Source: Vicinamibacteria bacterium (GTDB lineage: Bacteria; Acidobacteriota; Vicinamibacteria; Vicinamibacterales; 2-12-FULL-66-21). Taken from it: a stretch of DNA of 8,687 nucleotides. The stretch covers positions 1-8,687 of the forward strand of contig JAICSD010000167.1 of NCBI GenBank assembly GCA_025937075.1, given 5' to 3'. The notes under the pieces were generated by a model that saw only the letters and a program-made list of their open reading frames with translations, did no database searches and had not been told where the DNA came from. How positions within the stretch are numbered: the first letter of the stretch is position 1; the number at the start of each line of letters is the position of its first letter. The translations under genes and the position numbers were made by a program. Shown piece after piece: positions 1 to 6,402 of this stretch.

Positions 1-61
1 CACAAGGAGCTCTTGGTCATCTTGTGTAGTGGCCTCATGGCCGATTGTAGGGCGGCCCTTT
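1..61. repeat. Copy 1 of a 60-bp intergenic repeat with internal hairpins
   Basis: This stretch matches 97-156 with one substitution (position 14, T against G) and one inserted T in the GATTGTAGG segment. It contains two small inverted repeats: CACAAG (1-6) pairing with CTTGTG (21-26), and GGCC-TCAT-GGCC (31-42). Copy 1 touches the window edge, so its true left end is unknown. It lacks the second arm of the GGCGGCCC hairpin that copy 2 has. Non-coding location and nested dyads suggest a REP-like or small non-autonomous element. No transposase is present to confirm this. Confidence 0.8.
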
Positions 62-96
62 CCGGATCAACGACGCAATTCCACAACTACCAATGA

Positions 97-156
97 CACA
101 AGGAGCTCTGGGTCATCTTGTGTAGTGGCCTCATGGCCGATGTAGGGCGGCCCTTT
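97..156. repeat. Copy 2 of the 60-bp intergenic repeat
   Basis: Second copy of the repeat at 1-61, separated from it by 35 unrelated bases (62-96), giving a period of about 96 bp. It has the same CACAAG/CTTGTG arms (97-102 and 117-122) and GGCC-TCAT-GGCC (127-138). Its right end, GGCGGCCC (146-153), is the first arm of a perfect 8-bp hairpin that reaches the stop codon of the permease gene. The unit plus spacer may be part of a longer tandem array to the left of the window. Confidence 0.8.
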
Positions 157-166
157 ATGGGCCGCC
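146..166 (-). terminator. GC-rich hairpin directly after the first permease stop codon
   Basis: Arms GGCGGCCC (146-153) and GGGCCGCC (159-166) are perfect reverse complements over 8 bp with a 5-nt loop. On the minus strand the hairpin begins at the base after the TGA stop (169-167). It could end or stabilise the 3' end of the PadR-permease transcript. No T-run follows it on the minus strand, so it is not a canonical Rho-independent terminator. It may instead be part of the repeat element. Confidence 0.45.
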
Positions 167-2860
167 TCACTGCTCGCGCAGCACCCGTACCGGATCGATC
201 CGGGCCGCGCGACGCGCGGGCAGCCAGCCCGCGAGCAGCCCGACACCGACAAGCAGCGCCGCCGCTGACACGAACGTCGCGGCATCGCGCGGACCGAGAC
301 CAAACAGCAGCGTTGCCAGGAAGCGCGACGCCCACCAACTGACTGCCAGTCCGGCGCCAACGCCGACCGCCAGGAGCGCGACCAGCCGGATCAGGACCAG
401 CCTGATGACGCGCGACGGGTCCGCGCCGAGCGCCATTCGGACGCCGATTTCCGAACGGCGGCGATTCACGCCGTACGACGTCACTCCGTAGAGGCCGACC
501 GCGGCCAGCACGAGCGCCAGTGCTCCGAACAGCGCGCCGAGCATTGCGATCAGGCGCTCCTGCCGCATGGACGCGCGAAGCTGGCGCGATACGGGGTGCG
601 TCGTGAAAGTGACGGCCGGGTCCGTGCGCGCAATCGCCGTCGAGAGATCGTGCGTCAGGGCCTCCGGCACGCCGCCCGCCGCGCGGGCGGTCAGCACGAT
701 GCTTCCACCGACATCCTCGAGTTGCGCGAGAGGTGCGTAGAGCAACGGCTGAAGACCGGCGCGCTGTGAGCGGTAAATGGAGTCGTTGACGACGCCAATC
801 ACGCGACAGGGAATGCTCGTCAGTCCTTCGAGCGACGTTCGGATTTCGCGGCCGACCGCCGGACCATCGGGAAACAGCCGATGCGCCAGAAGCTCGCTGA
901 GCACGACGACCTTCGGCGCGCCCTTGACGTCACGATCATCGAAGCCTCGCCCGGCGACCAGACGAATCCCGAATGTCTGGAACCATTCGGGCGAGACGAC
1001 ATTCACCCACGGCGTCCGTTCCCGCCGCGTCAACTGCGGCGAGTCGGGCGGCTGCTCGATCACCGTGTTCCAGGCCATGTTCCCGCCCGGATTGAGGATG
1101 GACACCGCCGCCGCCGACACACCGGGGGTGGCCGCGGCGGCCTCGCGGAGCCTCGTGAACAGCTCGAGTCGGGCATCGCGGCCCTCCGTACGATCGGCGT
1201 CGATGTCCGCGGACAGCAGCGGAGATGCGTCGAAGCCAACCGGCGCATGCACGAGCGCATTCAGCGTTCGCACGAGCAGCGCCGCGGCGACGACGAGCGT
1301 CAGCGACAGCGCGACCTGTGCGGCGACCAGCAGGTTGCGGATCCCGAATTTCCGCTCGCCGGCGACCGTCCGGGTCTGCTCTTTGATGGCGTCCTGGGGT
1401 GCGACGCCGCTGACTCCGAAGACGGGCGCCAGGCCAAATATGAGGGTCGTCGCGGCCGCTACTGCAGCCGTGAACGCAATCACGCGCCAGTCGTTCGACA
1501 GATCCAGCGCAACGACACTACGGTCGCTGGACAACTGCGCGACCAGCAGCGCGCCGCCCCCGCGCGCGACCGCGAGCCCCAACAGGCCACCGGAGAACGC
1601 GAGAATCGCGCTCTCGATGAGAAGCTGCTTGGCCAAACGCCAACGCGTGGCCCCGAGCGCCAGCCTGACGCTCAGCTCATGCCGGCGCGCGGCGGCCCTG
1701 GCGAGGAGCAGGTTCGCGAGGTTCGCGCACGCAATCAGCAGCACGGCGCCAACGACGGCGAGGACGACTTTCAGGGGCGTGAGATAGCTTCGCCGAAGAT
1801 CCGACTCGCCGGTCGCCGCCGGGATCAGCTTGAACGGCGCGGTCAAGTACTGCTCGCTCTCCTTCGCGGGCCAGTCCTGCGGCATCGTCGCTTCGCGGAT
1901 CGCTGGCTGTAGTGCGTCGAGGCGCGCCGTGGCCTGCTCGACGGTGTCTCCGGCACGCAGCCGCGCCATGATTTCGAGCCACCACGTCGAACGCCCGTTC
2001 AGCACGCGGCTGCCGTTCGGGCCGAGCGTGCGCACGCCGACAGGCACGATGACGTCTGCCCTGCGCCCCACGTCGGGTCCCATGAACGAGGGCGGCATCA
2101 CGCCGATGACGGTGACTGCGATTCCATCGACGGAAAGCTGCCGCCCGACCACGTCCCTGCCGCCGCCAAAGCGCCGCTGCCAGAACGTGTGACTGATGAC
2201 GGCCACAGGACCGTCCGGTCCTCCGCCGCGCCGGTCGTCTGCGCTGGTAAACGGCCGTCCGAGTTCCGTGGATACGCCCAGCACCTCGAACATGCCGCCG
2301 CTGGCCCAGGCGCCGTCCACGAGATCCGTCGCACCGCGCGGGGACAGATTGAACTCCGTCGCGCTCCACGCGAACGCATCCTCGAACAGCTCATGGCGAT
2401 GAGCCTGAATCTGCTCCCAGATCGGATTCGTCCAGGTGCCATCGTCGATGACAGCGAGGCGTCCCGGGTCGCGTACCGGCAGCGTTTTGAAGACGAGGCT
2501 GTTCAAGATCGAGAAGAGTGCGGCGTTTGCGCCGATGCCGAGCGCCAGCGAGACCACGGCAATCGCGGTCACGACCGGCGTCGCCCTGAGGGAGCGGAGC
2601 GCGTCGCGGACATCGACGGTGAAGAAGCCCTTCATTGATGACCCTCCTCGCGTGAAACGGGACGCGTGGAACAGTGCGGCGTCGGCAAACGCGCCGACCC
2701 AGAAGGCAAACACGTGCAGTGAGCCTCGCGCCTGCGCAGCCGAGTACTCGCGCTCGAGCGCGTCGCGCAGACCCGTTCGGAACCGTGCACGGACGCCTGT
2801 GGGATAGCAGCGCAGCACCAGAGACGTCAGCCGGCCACCGTTCGTGGATTGAGAAGCCAT
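167..2860 (-). CDS. ADOP-type ABC transporter permease (FtsX/MacB-like, duplicated)
   Basis: An 897-residue inner-membrane protein of the acidobacterial duplicated orphan permease type. Residues about 12-70 form a prefix region (CYPTGVRARFRTGLRDALE and after). TM1 is near 95-120 with the hallmark SLALGIGANAALFS. A MacB-like periplasmic domain follows to about 350, then three TM segments (about 362-388, 413-440, 458-482) with HELSVRLALGA at 394-404. The unit repeats: TM5 at 508-532, a second periplasmic domain, and TM6-8 (about 769-797, 818-845, 860-882) with SEIGVRMALGA at 803-813. The C-terminus PARRAARIDPVRVLREQ is typical. MacB/FtsX proteins usually work with an ATPase in export or mechanotransmission, but none is encoded here, so the substrate is unknown. 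It lies 23 bp after the PadR gene and is probably co-transcribed with it. The annotated ATG has no visible Shine-Dalgarno sequence, whereas Met76 (codon 2635-2633) has a strong one, so an 822-residue form is possible. Confidence 0.93.
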   Translation of the reverse strand: MASQSTNGGRLTSLVLRCYPTGVRARFRTGLRDALEREYSAAQARGSLHVFAFWVGAFADAALFHASRFTRGGSSMKGFFTVDVRDALRSLRATPVVTAIAVVSLALGIGANAALFSILNSLVFKTLPVRDPGRLAVIDDGTWTNPIWEQIQAHRHELFEDAFAWSATEFNLSPRGATDLVDGAWASGGMFEVLGVSTELGRPFTSADDRRGGGPDGPVAVISHTFWQRRFGGGRDVVGRQLSVDGIAVTVIGVMPPSFMGPDVGRRADVIVPVGVRTLGPNGSRVLNGRSTWWLEIMARLRAGDTVEQATARLDALQPAIREATMPQDWPAKESEQYLTAPFKLIPAATGESDLRRSYLTPLKVVLAVVGAVLLIACANLANLLLARAAARRHELSVRLALGATRWRLAKQLLIESAILAFSGGLLGLAVARGGGALLVAQLSSDRSVVALDLSNDWRVIAFTAAVAAATTLIFGLAPVFGVSGVAPQDAIKEQTRTVAGERKFGIRNLLVAAQVALSLTLVVAAALLVRTLNALVHAPVGFDASPLLSADIDADRTEGRDARLELFTRLREAAAATPGVSAAAVSILNPGGNMAWNTVIEQPPDSPQLTRRERTPWVNVVSPEWFQTFGIRLVAGRGFDDRDVKGAPKVVVLSELLAHRLFPDGPAVGREIRTSLEGLTSIPCRVIGVVNDSIYRSQRAGLQPLLYAPLAQLEDVGGSIVLTARAAGGVPEALTHDLSTAIARTDPAVTFTTHPVSRQLRASMRQERLIAMLGALFGALALVLAAVGLYGVTSYGVNRRRSEIGVRMALGADPSRVIRLVLIRLVALLAVGVGAGLAVSWWASRFLATLLFGLGPRDAATFVSAAALLVGVGLLAGWLPARRAARIDPVRVLREQ
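2643..2648 (-). promoter_or_regulatory. Internal Shine-Dalgarno AGGAGG ahead of Met76 of the first permease
   Basis: On the minus strand AGGAGG lies 7 nt before an in-frame ATG (2635-2633) that begins MKGFFTVDVRDALRSL, just where the core permease domain starts. The upstream ATG at 2860 has no such site. This may mark the main or an alternative translation start, leaving the prefix domain out. Purine-rich codons for Arg-Gly-Gly could also create the match by chance. Confidence 0.5.
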
Positions 2861-2883
2861 ATGCGGATCGTGCGGCGCAGCCG

Positions 2884-3216
2884 TCAGTGCGACGGGAATG
2901 CGGCGAGGAGTGCGCCGAGCCGGCGCCGCTCGATCGCGAGCGCCTCGCGTCCGGCCTCGGTGAGCTGGTAGTACGCGCCGCGGCGCGGGTCGTCATCGGC
3001 GGGCCGCCCGGGCGATTCGATGATCCAGCCGGCGTCGATAAGCCGTGCAAGATGCCGGTAGAACGATCCGGTGCGCAAGGGGACCGCGCCGCCGCTCAAC
3101 TCGCGGACGGCCTGCATGATCGCGTAGCCATGGCGATCCTCGTCCACAAGCGCAAGGAGGATGTACAGGACTGGCGCCTTGAGCGGCTGACATATGTCCA
3201 TTATGGATATGTCCAT
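2884..3216 (-). CDS. PadR-family transcriptional regulator (first module)
   Basis: A 110-residue winged-helix DNA-binding protein. The PadR core is visible: PVLYILLALVDEDRHGYAIM (residues 15-34), the recognition region with PLRTGSFYRHLARLIDAGWI (46-65), and the wing with AYYQLTEAGREAL (81-93). It lacks the long C-terminal dimerisation domain of the larger PadR proteins and belongs to the short class. The gene precedes the minus-strand permease by 23 bp and likely represses that operon and itself. The start is uncertain: Met1 (3216-3214) and Met6 (3201-3199) lie in a 15-bp direct repeat encoding MDISI then MDICQ, neither has a Shine-Dalgarno site, and a TATAAT immediately before Met1 would favour Met6 (105 residues) if it is the -10 element. 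The inducing signal is unknown. Confidence 0.88.
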   Translation of the reverse strand: MDISIMDICQPLKAPVLYILLALVDEDRHGYAIMQAVRELSGGAVPLRTGSFYRHLARLIDAGWIIESPGRPADDDPRRGAYYQLTEAGREALAIERRRLGALLAAFPSH

Positions 3217-3222
3217 TATAGA
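3192..3222. promoter_or_regulatory. Tandem 15-bp repeat with dyads over the PadR start: candidate operator
   Basis: ATATGTCCATTATGG (3192-3206) is followed directly by a copy differing at one base (3207-3221). The first copy contains the dyad TCCAT-T-ATGGA (3197-3207), whose outer AT pairs extend it with one mismatch; the second holds the weaker form TCCAT-T-ATAGA (3212-3222). ACATATGT at 3190-3197 is a perfect palindrome. PadR proteins bind AT-rich dyads near their own promoters, so autoregulation is a reasonable inference. It also covers the first codons of the PadR gene. Confidence 0.5.
3215..3220 (-). promoter_or_regulatory. Candidate -10 element (TATAAT) for the PadR-permease operon
   Basis: The minus strand reads a consensus TATAAT from 3220 to 3215 in the AT-rich divergent region. 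No good -35 hexamer is seen about 17 bp upstream. If used, transcription would start near 3208, giving a leader of only a few bases before Met6 (3201), and the tandem dyads would lie over the start site. Confidence 0.4.
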
Positions 3223-3253
3223 CGATCGTGAGACGGGAACAGCAGGCTGTCGG

Positions 3254-3285
3254 TTTACGTCTATCTGGACTAGGCATAGCGTAAA
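3254..3285. promoter_or_regulatory. Interrupted dyad upstream of the second PadR gene: candidate operator
   Basis: TTTACG (3254-3259) pairs with CGTAAA (3280-3285), and CTAT (3261-3264) pairs with ATAG (3276-3279). Together this is a 10-bp inverted repeat with one unpaired T (3260) around an 11-bp centre. Its right arm overlaps the TAAAAT candidate -10 of the plus-strand PadR gene, so a bound protein would block that promoter. The likely ligand is one of the two adjacent PadR proteins (inference). Confidence 0.45.
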
Positions 3286-3287
3286 AT
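3282..3287 (+). promoter_or_regulatory. Candidate -10 element (TAAAAT) for the second PadR-permease operon
   Basis: TAAAAT ends 9 bp before the ATG at 3297. No Shine-Dalgarno sequence lies between them and no convincing -35 is visible. This spacing would give a leaderless or nearly leaderless transcript, consistent with the missing ribosome binding site. Confidence 0.4.
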
Positions 3288-3296
3288 AGTGTTCCC

Positions 3297-3644
3297 ATGA
3301 GCGACTCGTCCCGAGATCTCTTCCCCGGCGCGCTCGAGATGATGATCCTGCGCACGGTGGCGCGGCAGCCGCTGCACGGCTACGCGCTGGCGCAGCACAT
3401 CCAGCGCACGTCCAACGAACTCCTCGCGGTTGAAGAGGGATCGCTGTATCCCGCACTCCAGCGGATGCTGAAGGCCCGGCTGCTCAGCGCCGAGTGGCGC
3501 CTCTCGAGCACCGGACGACGAGTTCGCGTCTACGAGATCACCTCGGCGGGACGCGAGCACCTGGAGCGCGAGGTCTCCAGGTTCGAGCGCATGCTGGAAG
3601 GCATTCGCCTCGTTCTCGGGCCGGCGGACCCGGCAGCGTCATGA
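3297..3644 (+). CDS. PadR-family transcriptional regulator, acidobacterial type (second module)
   Basis: A 115-residue winged-helix protein matching the short acidobacterial PadR class found beside ADOP permeases (TIGR03433-like by recall). The N-terminal helix region [20 protein letters not shown] leads into [10 protein letters not shown], then the signature [19 protein letters not shown] (residues about 39-57), a wing ending [16 protein letters not shown], and a final helix. The ATG at 3297 is the only credible start, because an in-frame TAA lies at 3282. Its TGA (3642-3644) overlaps the ATG of the following permease (3641-3643), a translational coupling arrangement. It probably represses this operon from the dyad upstream. 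It is clearly different from the minus-strand PadR, which has RTGSFYRHL in place of EEGSLYPAL. The inducer is unknown. Confidence 0.94.
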   Translation: MSDSSRDLFPGALEMMILRTVARQPLHGYALAQHIQRTSNELLAVEEGSLYPALQRMLKARLLSAEWRLSSTGRRVRVYEITSAGREHLEREVSRFERMLEGIRLVLGPADPAAS

Positions 3645-4012
3645 AGTCACTCTGGCGGCGGAGCACCGACGCGGACATCTCAGAAGAGATCCGGCAGCAC
3701 CTCGACGAGGCGATCGACGATCTCGTGGCGCGCGGGATGCCGCGCCGGGAGGCGGAAGCCGCCGCGCGGCGCCAGTTCGGCAACGTCACGCTGATCCAGG
3801 AACGGAGCCGTGAGGTGTGGCGCTGGCGCATCGTGTCCGACTTCGCGGCCGACGTTCGCTACGCGCTGCGCCAGATGCTCCGCGCGCCCGGGTTTGCAGC
3901 CGCGGCCATTGCCACGCTCGCGCTCGGTATCGGCGCGACGACCACCATCTTCAGCATTGCCAACGCCGCGCTCTTCAACCCTCTGCCGTTCCCTCATCGG
4001 AGCGCCTGGTGA
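3641..4012 (+). CDS. N-terminal fragment of the second permease (prefix domain and TM1)
   Basis: 123 residues starting [20 protein letters not shown]. Residues about 10-55 are the prefix domain typical of one ADOP subgroup ([19 protein letters not shown], then AAARRQFGN). Residues 69-118 hold [15 protein letters not shown] and TM1 with [15 protein letters not shown]. The frame ends at TGA 4010-4012 after the non-native tail RSAW. The start overlaps the PadR stop by four bases (ATGA). Alone it would be a one-span membrane protein without the permease core, so it is unlikely to transport anything by itself. Confidence 0.75.
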   Translation: MKSLWRRSTDADISEEIRQHLDEAIDDLVARGMPRREAEAAARRQFGNVTLIQERSREVWRWRIVSDFAADVRYALRQMLRAPGFAAAAIATLALGIGATTTIFSIANAALFNPLPFPHRSAW

Positions 4013-6321
4013 CGTTGAACGAGATCGTGCCGCTCATCGCCGATCGGCCCATTCGATTGCCGGCGCCGGATCTTGTCGACTACGAATCGCACTCGCACTC
4101 GTTCGATGCCGTCGGCGGCTGGACGCCGCGCACGTTCGAATTGTCCGGCGGCACGGAATCGGAGCGCGTCCAGGGAGCGCGCGCCACCTCGTCGCTTTTC
4201 GACGTGCTCGGCGTCGCCCCGGCGCTTGGACGCACGTATTCGGCATCTGACGATCGCGATGCGGTCCCGGTGTGCGTCATCAGTGACGGGCTGTGGCGGC
4301 GCTGGTTCGGCGGCGATCCGGCGGCGCTCGGACAGACCGTGCATCTCGATCGGCAGCCGTACCGCGTCATCGGCGTGATGCCGCGGGAGTTCGCGTATCC
4401 GCCTCGGGGGACGGATTCGGACGCGGCGACGGATGTCTGGGTGCCGATGTCGTTCACTCCCAAGGAGCGGAACGCGCGCGCCGACAACTGGGATTACAAC
4501 GGCGTCGCGCGAATGAAACCCGGCGTCACGCCGGCGCAGGCGAGCGCGGACGTGAACGCGATCGCCGCACAGATCGCCAGCAATCTCGGGGCGGACGACG
4601 GGCGCGGCCACGCGTTTACGTTCAGCGCGGTCGCGCGTCCGCTCGCGCCGCAGGTGTCCGGCCGCGTGCGTCCGCTCGTCGGCGCGCTCGCGGGAGCGGT
4701 CGCGTGCCTGCTGCTCATCGCGTGCGTCAACGTCGCCAACCTGCTGCTCGCCCGCGGAGCACACCGGCAGCGCGAGATGTCGGTGCGCGCAGCGCTGGGC
4801 GCCGGACGGGCGCGTCTCCTGCGTCAGTTGCTGACAGAAGCGCTGCTGCTGTCGCTCATCTCCGCCGGTGCGGGCGCCGCGATCGCTTTGTGGATGACGG
4901 CTGCGCTCGGCCGCGTTCTCCCGTCGCGCTTCGCGCTGCTCGCGGCCGCACACGTGAACGGCGCCGCCCTCGCATTCGCGGTTGCGCTCGCGGCATGCAC
5001 GACGCTCCTGGCGGGCATCATCCCGGCCATCGCAGGCGCCGCAAGCGGCCGAGCGGCATCGCTCAATATCCGGACCGAGGTGGGCAGTTCGACGCTGCGC
5101 CGCGTCCGCTCGGCTCTCGTCATCGTCGAAATCGCGCTGGCGCTCATGCTGCTCGTCGGTGCGGGACTGCTCGCACGGACCTTTCACGATTTGCTCCAGA
5201 CGAGCGGCGGGTTCCAACCGGAGAGCGCGGCCTCTGCATCGATCAGCCTGCCGCAGCAGGCCTATCCGGATCGCGAACGTGAGCGGCAGTTGTACCGCGA
5301 CCTCATCGCTCGTCTGCACGGCGGCGGGATCACGTTTGCCGGCGTCGGCTCTACGCTGCCGCTGTCGGGCCGCCGGAGTGAACGGACCTTCTGGCCCGAA
5401 GGATACGTCGCGGCGCCGAACGCCGGATTCAACATCGCAGGCCTGTGCACCGTCAGCGCGGAGTATCTGCAGGCCATCGGCGCCTTTCTCCGCGCCGGTC
5501 GCCTGTTCACGCCGCAGGACGACGCGAACGCTGCCCCCGTGGCGATCATCAGCACCTCGCTGGCGCAGCAGTACTGGCCGGGTCGCGATCCGATTGGCAG
5601 GCGCGTGAAGTGGGGCGGGGCCGATTCGTCGAGCGACTGGCTCACGGTCGTCGGGGTCGTCGCCGATCTCAAGCAGGATTCGCTGGACGCTCCGGGTGCC
5701 TTGCAGATCTTCGTACCCGTCGACCAACTGGAGCACTCGATCGTCGAGCCGCTTCGCGACGAATTCACCGTCCGCCAGCTTCGGTCGATGTACGTCGTCG
5801 TGCGAGGGCGAGCGTCCGATGACGCAATGACGGCCCGCCTGCGGCAGACGATTCGATCGCTCGATCCGAGCCTTGCGATCGCGGATGCAGGACCGCTGTC
5901 CAATACGGTCGCCGGATCGGCAGCGCCTCAGCGATTCAATCTGCTGCTGATGGGCGGGGTCGCCTTCATGGCGCTGCTGCTGGCGATCGTAGGGCTTTAC
6001 GGATTGATCTCGTACTCGGTCGCGCAGCGATCGAGGGAGATTGGCGTGCGCATGGCGATGGGGGCCGCCGCAGGCCAGGTCACGCGCATGATCGTGAAGG
6101 AGGGCTTGACCCTCGCGGCCGCGGGCGCGGCGTGCGGCGCCCTGGGTGCTGCGGCGCTCGCGCCGACGCTTCGGTCGCTTCTTTACGGCGTCCGGCCGCT
6201 GGATCCAATGACGTTCGCGATCGTCACCGCGGTGCTGCTCGTCGTCGCGGCGGCGGCGACCTATGTGCCCGCCCGTCGCGTGACCGCGATCGATCCGGCG
6301 ACGACGCTCCGATCGGAGTAA
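4009..6321 (+). CDS. C-terminal fragment of the second permease (permease core)
   Basis: 770 residues in the frame after the break, beginning at a possible GTG (4009-4011) that overlaps the TGA of the previous fragment in a GTGA arrangement, so reinitiation is conceivable. Fragment numbering: MacB-like periplasmic domain to about 220; TM segments about 225-248, 273-297, 317-343 and 368-390, with [11 protein letters not shown] at 255-265; a second periplasmic domain with [10 protein letters not shown] near 526-535; TM segments about 645-672, 694-718 and 733-753, with [11 protein letters not shown] at 676-686. It lacks TM1. The same frame stays open upstream to a GTG at 3817, but those residues are a shadow of the N-terminal fragment. 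Function as for other ADOP permeases; substrate unknown. Confidence 0.75.
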   Translation: MTLNEIVPLIADRPIRLPAPDLVDYESHSHSFDAVGGWTPRTFELSGGTESERVQGARATSSLFDVLGVAPALGRTYSASDDRDAVPVCVISDGLWRRWFGGDPAALGQTVHLDRQPYRVIGVMPREFAYPPRGTDSDAATDVWVPMSFTPKERNARADNWDYNGVARMKPGVTPAQASADVNAIAAQIASNLGADDGRGHAFTFSAVARPLAPQVSGRVRPLVGALAGAVACLLLIACVNVANLLLARGAHRQREMSVRAALGAGRARLLRQLLTEALLLSLISAGAGAAIALWMTAALGRVLPSRFALLAAAHVNGAALAFAVALAACTTLLAGIIPAIAGAASGRAASLNIRTEVGSSTLRRVRSALVIVEIALALMLLVGAGLLARTFHDLLQTSGGFQPESAASASISLPQQAYPDRERERQLYRDLIARLHGGGITFAGVGSTLPLSGRRSERTFWPEGYVAAPNAGFNIAGLCTVSAEYLQAIGAFLRAGRLFTPQDDANAAPVAIISTSLAQQYWPGRDPIGRRVKWGGADSSSDWLTVVGVVADLKQDSLDAPGALQIFVPVDQLEHSIVEPLRDEFTVRQLRSMYVVVRGRASDDAMTARLRQTIRSLDPSLAIADAGPLSNTVAGSAAPQRFNLLLMGGVAFMALLLAIVGLYGLISYSVAQRSREIGVRMAMGAAAGQVTRMIVKEGLTLAAAGAACGALGAAALAPTLRSLLYGVRPLDPMTFAIVTAVLLVVAAAATYVPARRVTAIDPATTLRSE

Positions 6322-6349
6322 GCCCATCGCCCATCGCCCATCGCCCATC
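6322..6349. repeat. Four tandem GCCCATC heptamers after the permease stop
   Basis: Four perfect copies of a 7-bp unit begin at the base after the TAA stop (6319-6321). The opposite strand reads GATGGGC. The number is likely to vary by replication slippage. No hairpin or T-run is seen, so it is not a recognisable terminator. Function unknown. Confidence 0.9.
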
Positions 6350-6359
6350 GCGAAACGGG

Positions 6360-6365
6360 TATATT
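6360..6365 (+). promoter_or_regulatory. Weak candidate -10 (TATATT) for the VWFA gene
   Basis: TATATT lies 37 bp before the ATG at 6403, between the heptamer repeat and the gene. No -35 hexamer is recognisable; the expected position falls in the heptamers. A run of seven C (6380-6386) lies in the presumed leader. Offered only as the best candidate in this gap. Confidence 0.25.
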
Positions 6366-6402
6366 GGGATCGACGTCTGCCCCCCCTTCCTACTAGGTTG
6401 TT

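Larger units (their letters stand above)
3641..6321 (+). pseudogene. Second ADOP-type permease, split by a 1-base frameshift
   Basis: Two abutting reading frames together make one complete ADOP permease of 893 residues if one base is restored, close to the 897 of its neighbour. The break is at about 3998: the first frame reads NPLPFPH then RSAW-stop, and the second continues ERLVTLNE. Family members usually read PFPHPERLV here, which a C inserted in CATCGGAG would restore. The rest is intact: prefix domain, 4+4 membrane segments, both periplasmic domains, and the C-terminal [17 protein letters not shown]. The only visible lesion is this single base, so it is either a recent inactivation or a sequencing or assembly error. 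The gene starts inside the stop of the PadR gene and is surely in its operon. No ATPase partner is visible. The two fragments are listed separately. Confidence 0.8.

Noticed and set aside
1..160. CRISPR array at the left edge
   Set aside because: Only two copies are visible, the unit is 60 bp with several internal dyads, the spacer is a single 35-bp stretch, and no cas gene is present.
67..360. Small protein encoded on the minus strand through the repeat copies
   Set aside because: The frame overlaps the end of the permease in another frame, and copy 1 carries an indel relative to copy 2. There is no evidence of translation.
881..1912. Plus-strand open frames of about 340 codons inside the first permease
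   Set aside because: They are opposite to a gene with clear FtsX/MacB motifs throughout, and their Arg/Gln/Asp-rich translations match no family.
3817..3996. Upstream extension of the second permease's C-terminal frame to a GTG at 3817
   Set aside because: The residues before 3997 are Arg-rich and unlike the family, while the other frame encodes the expected prefix and TM1. The extension is a shadow frame.
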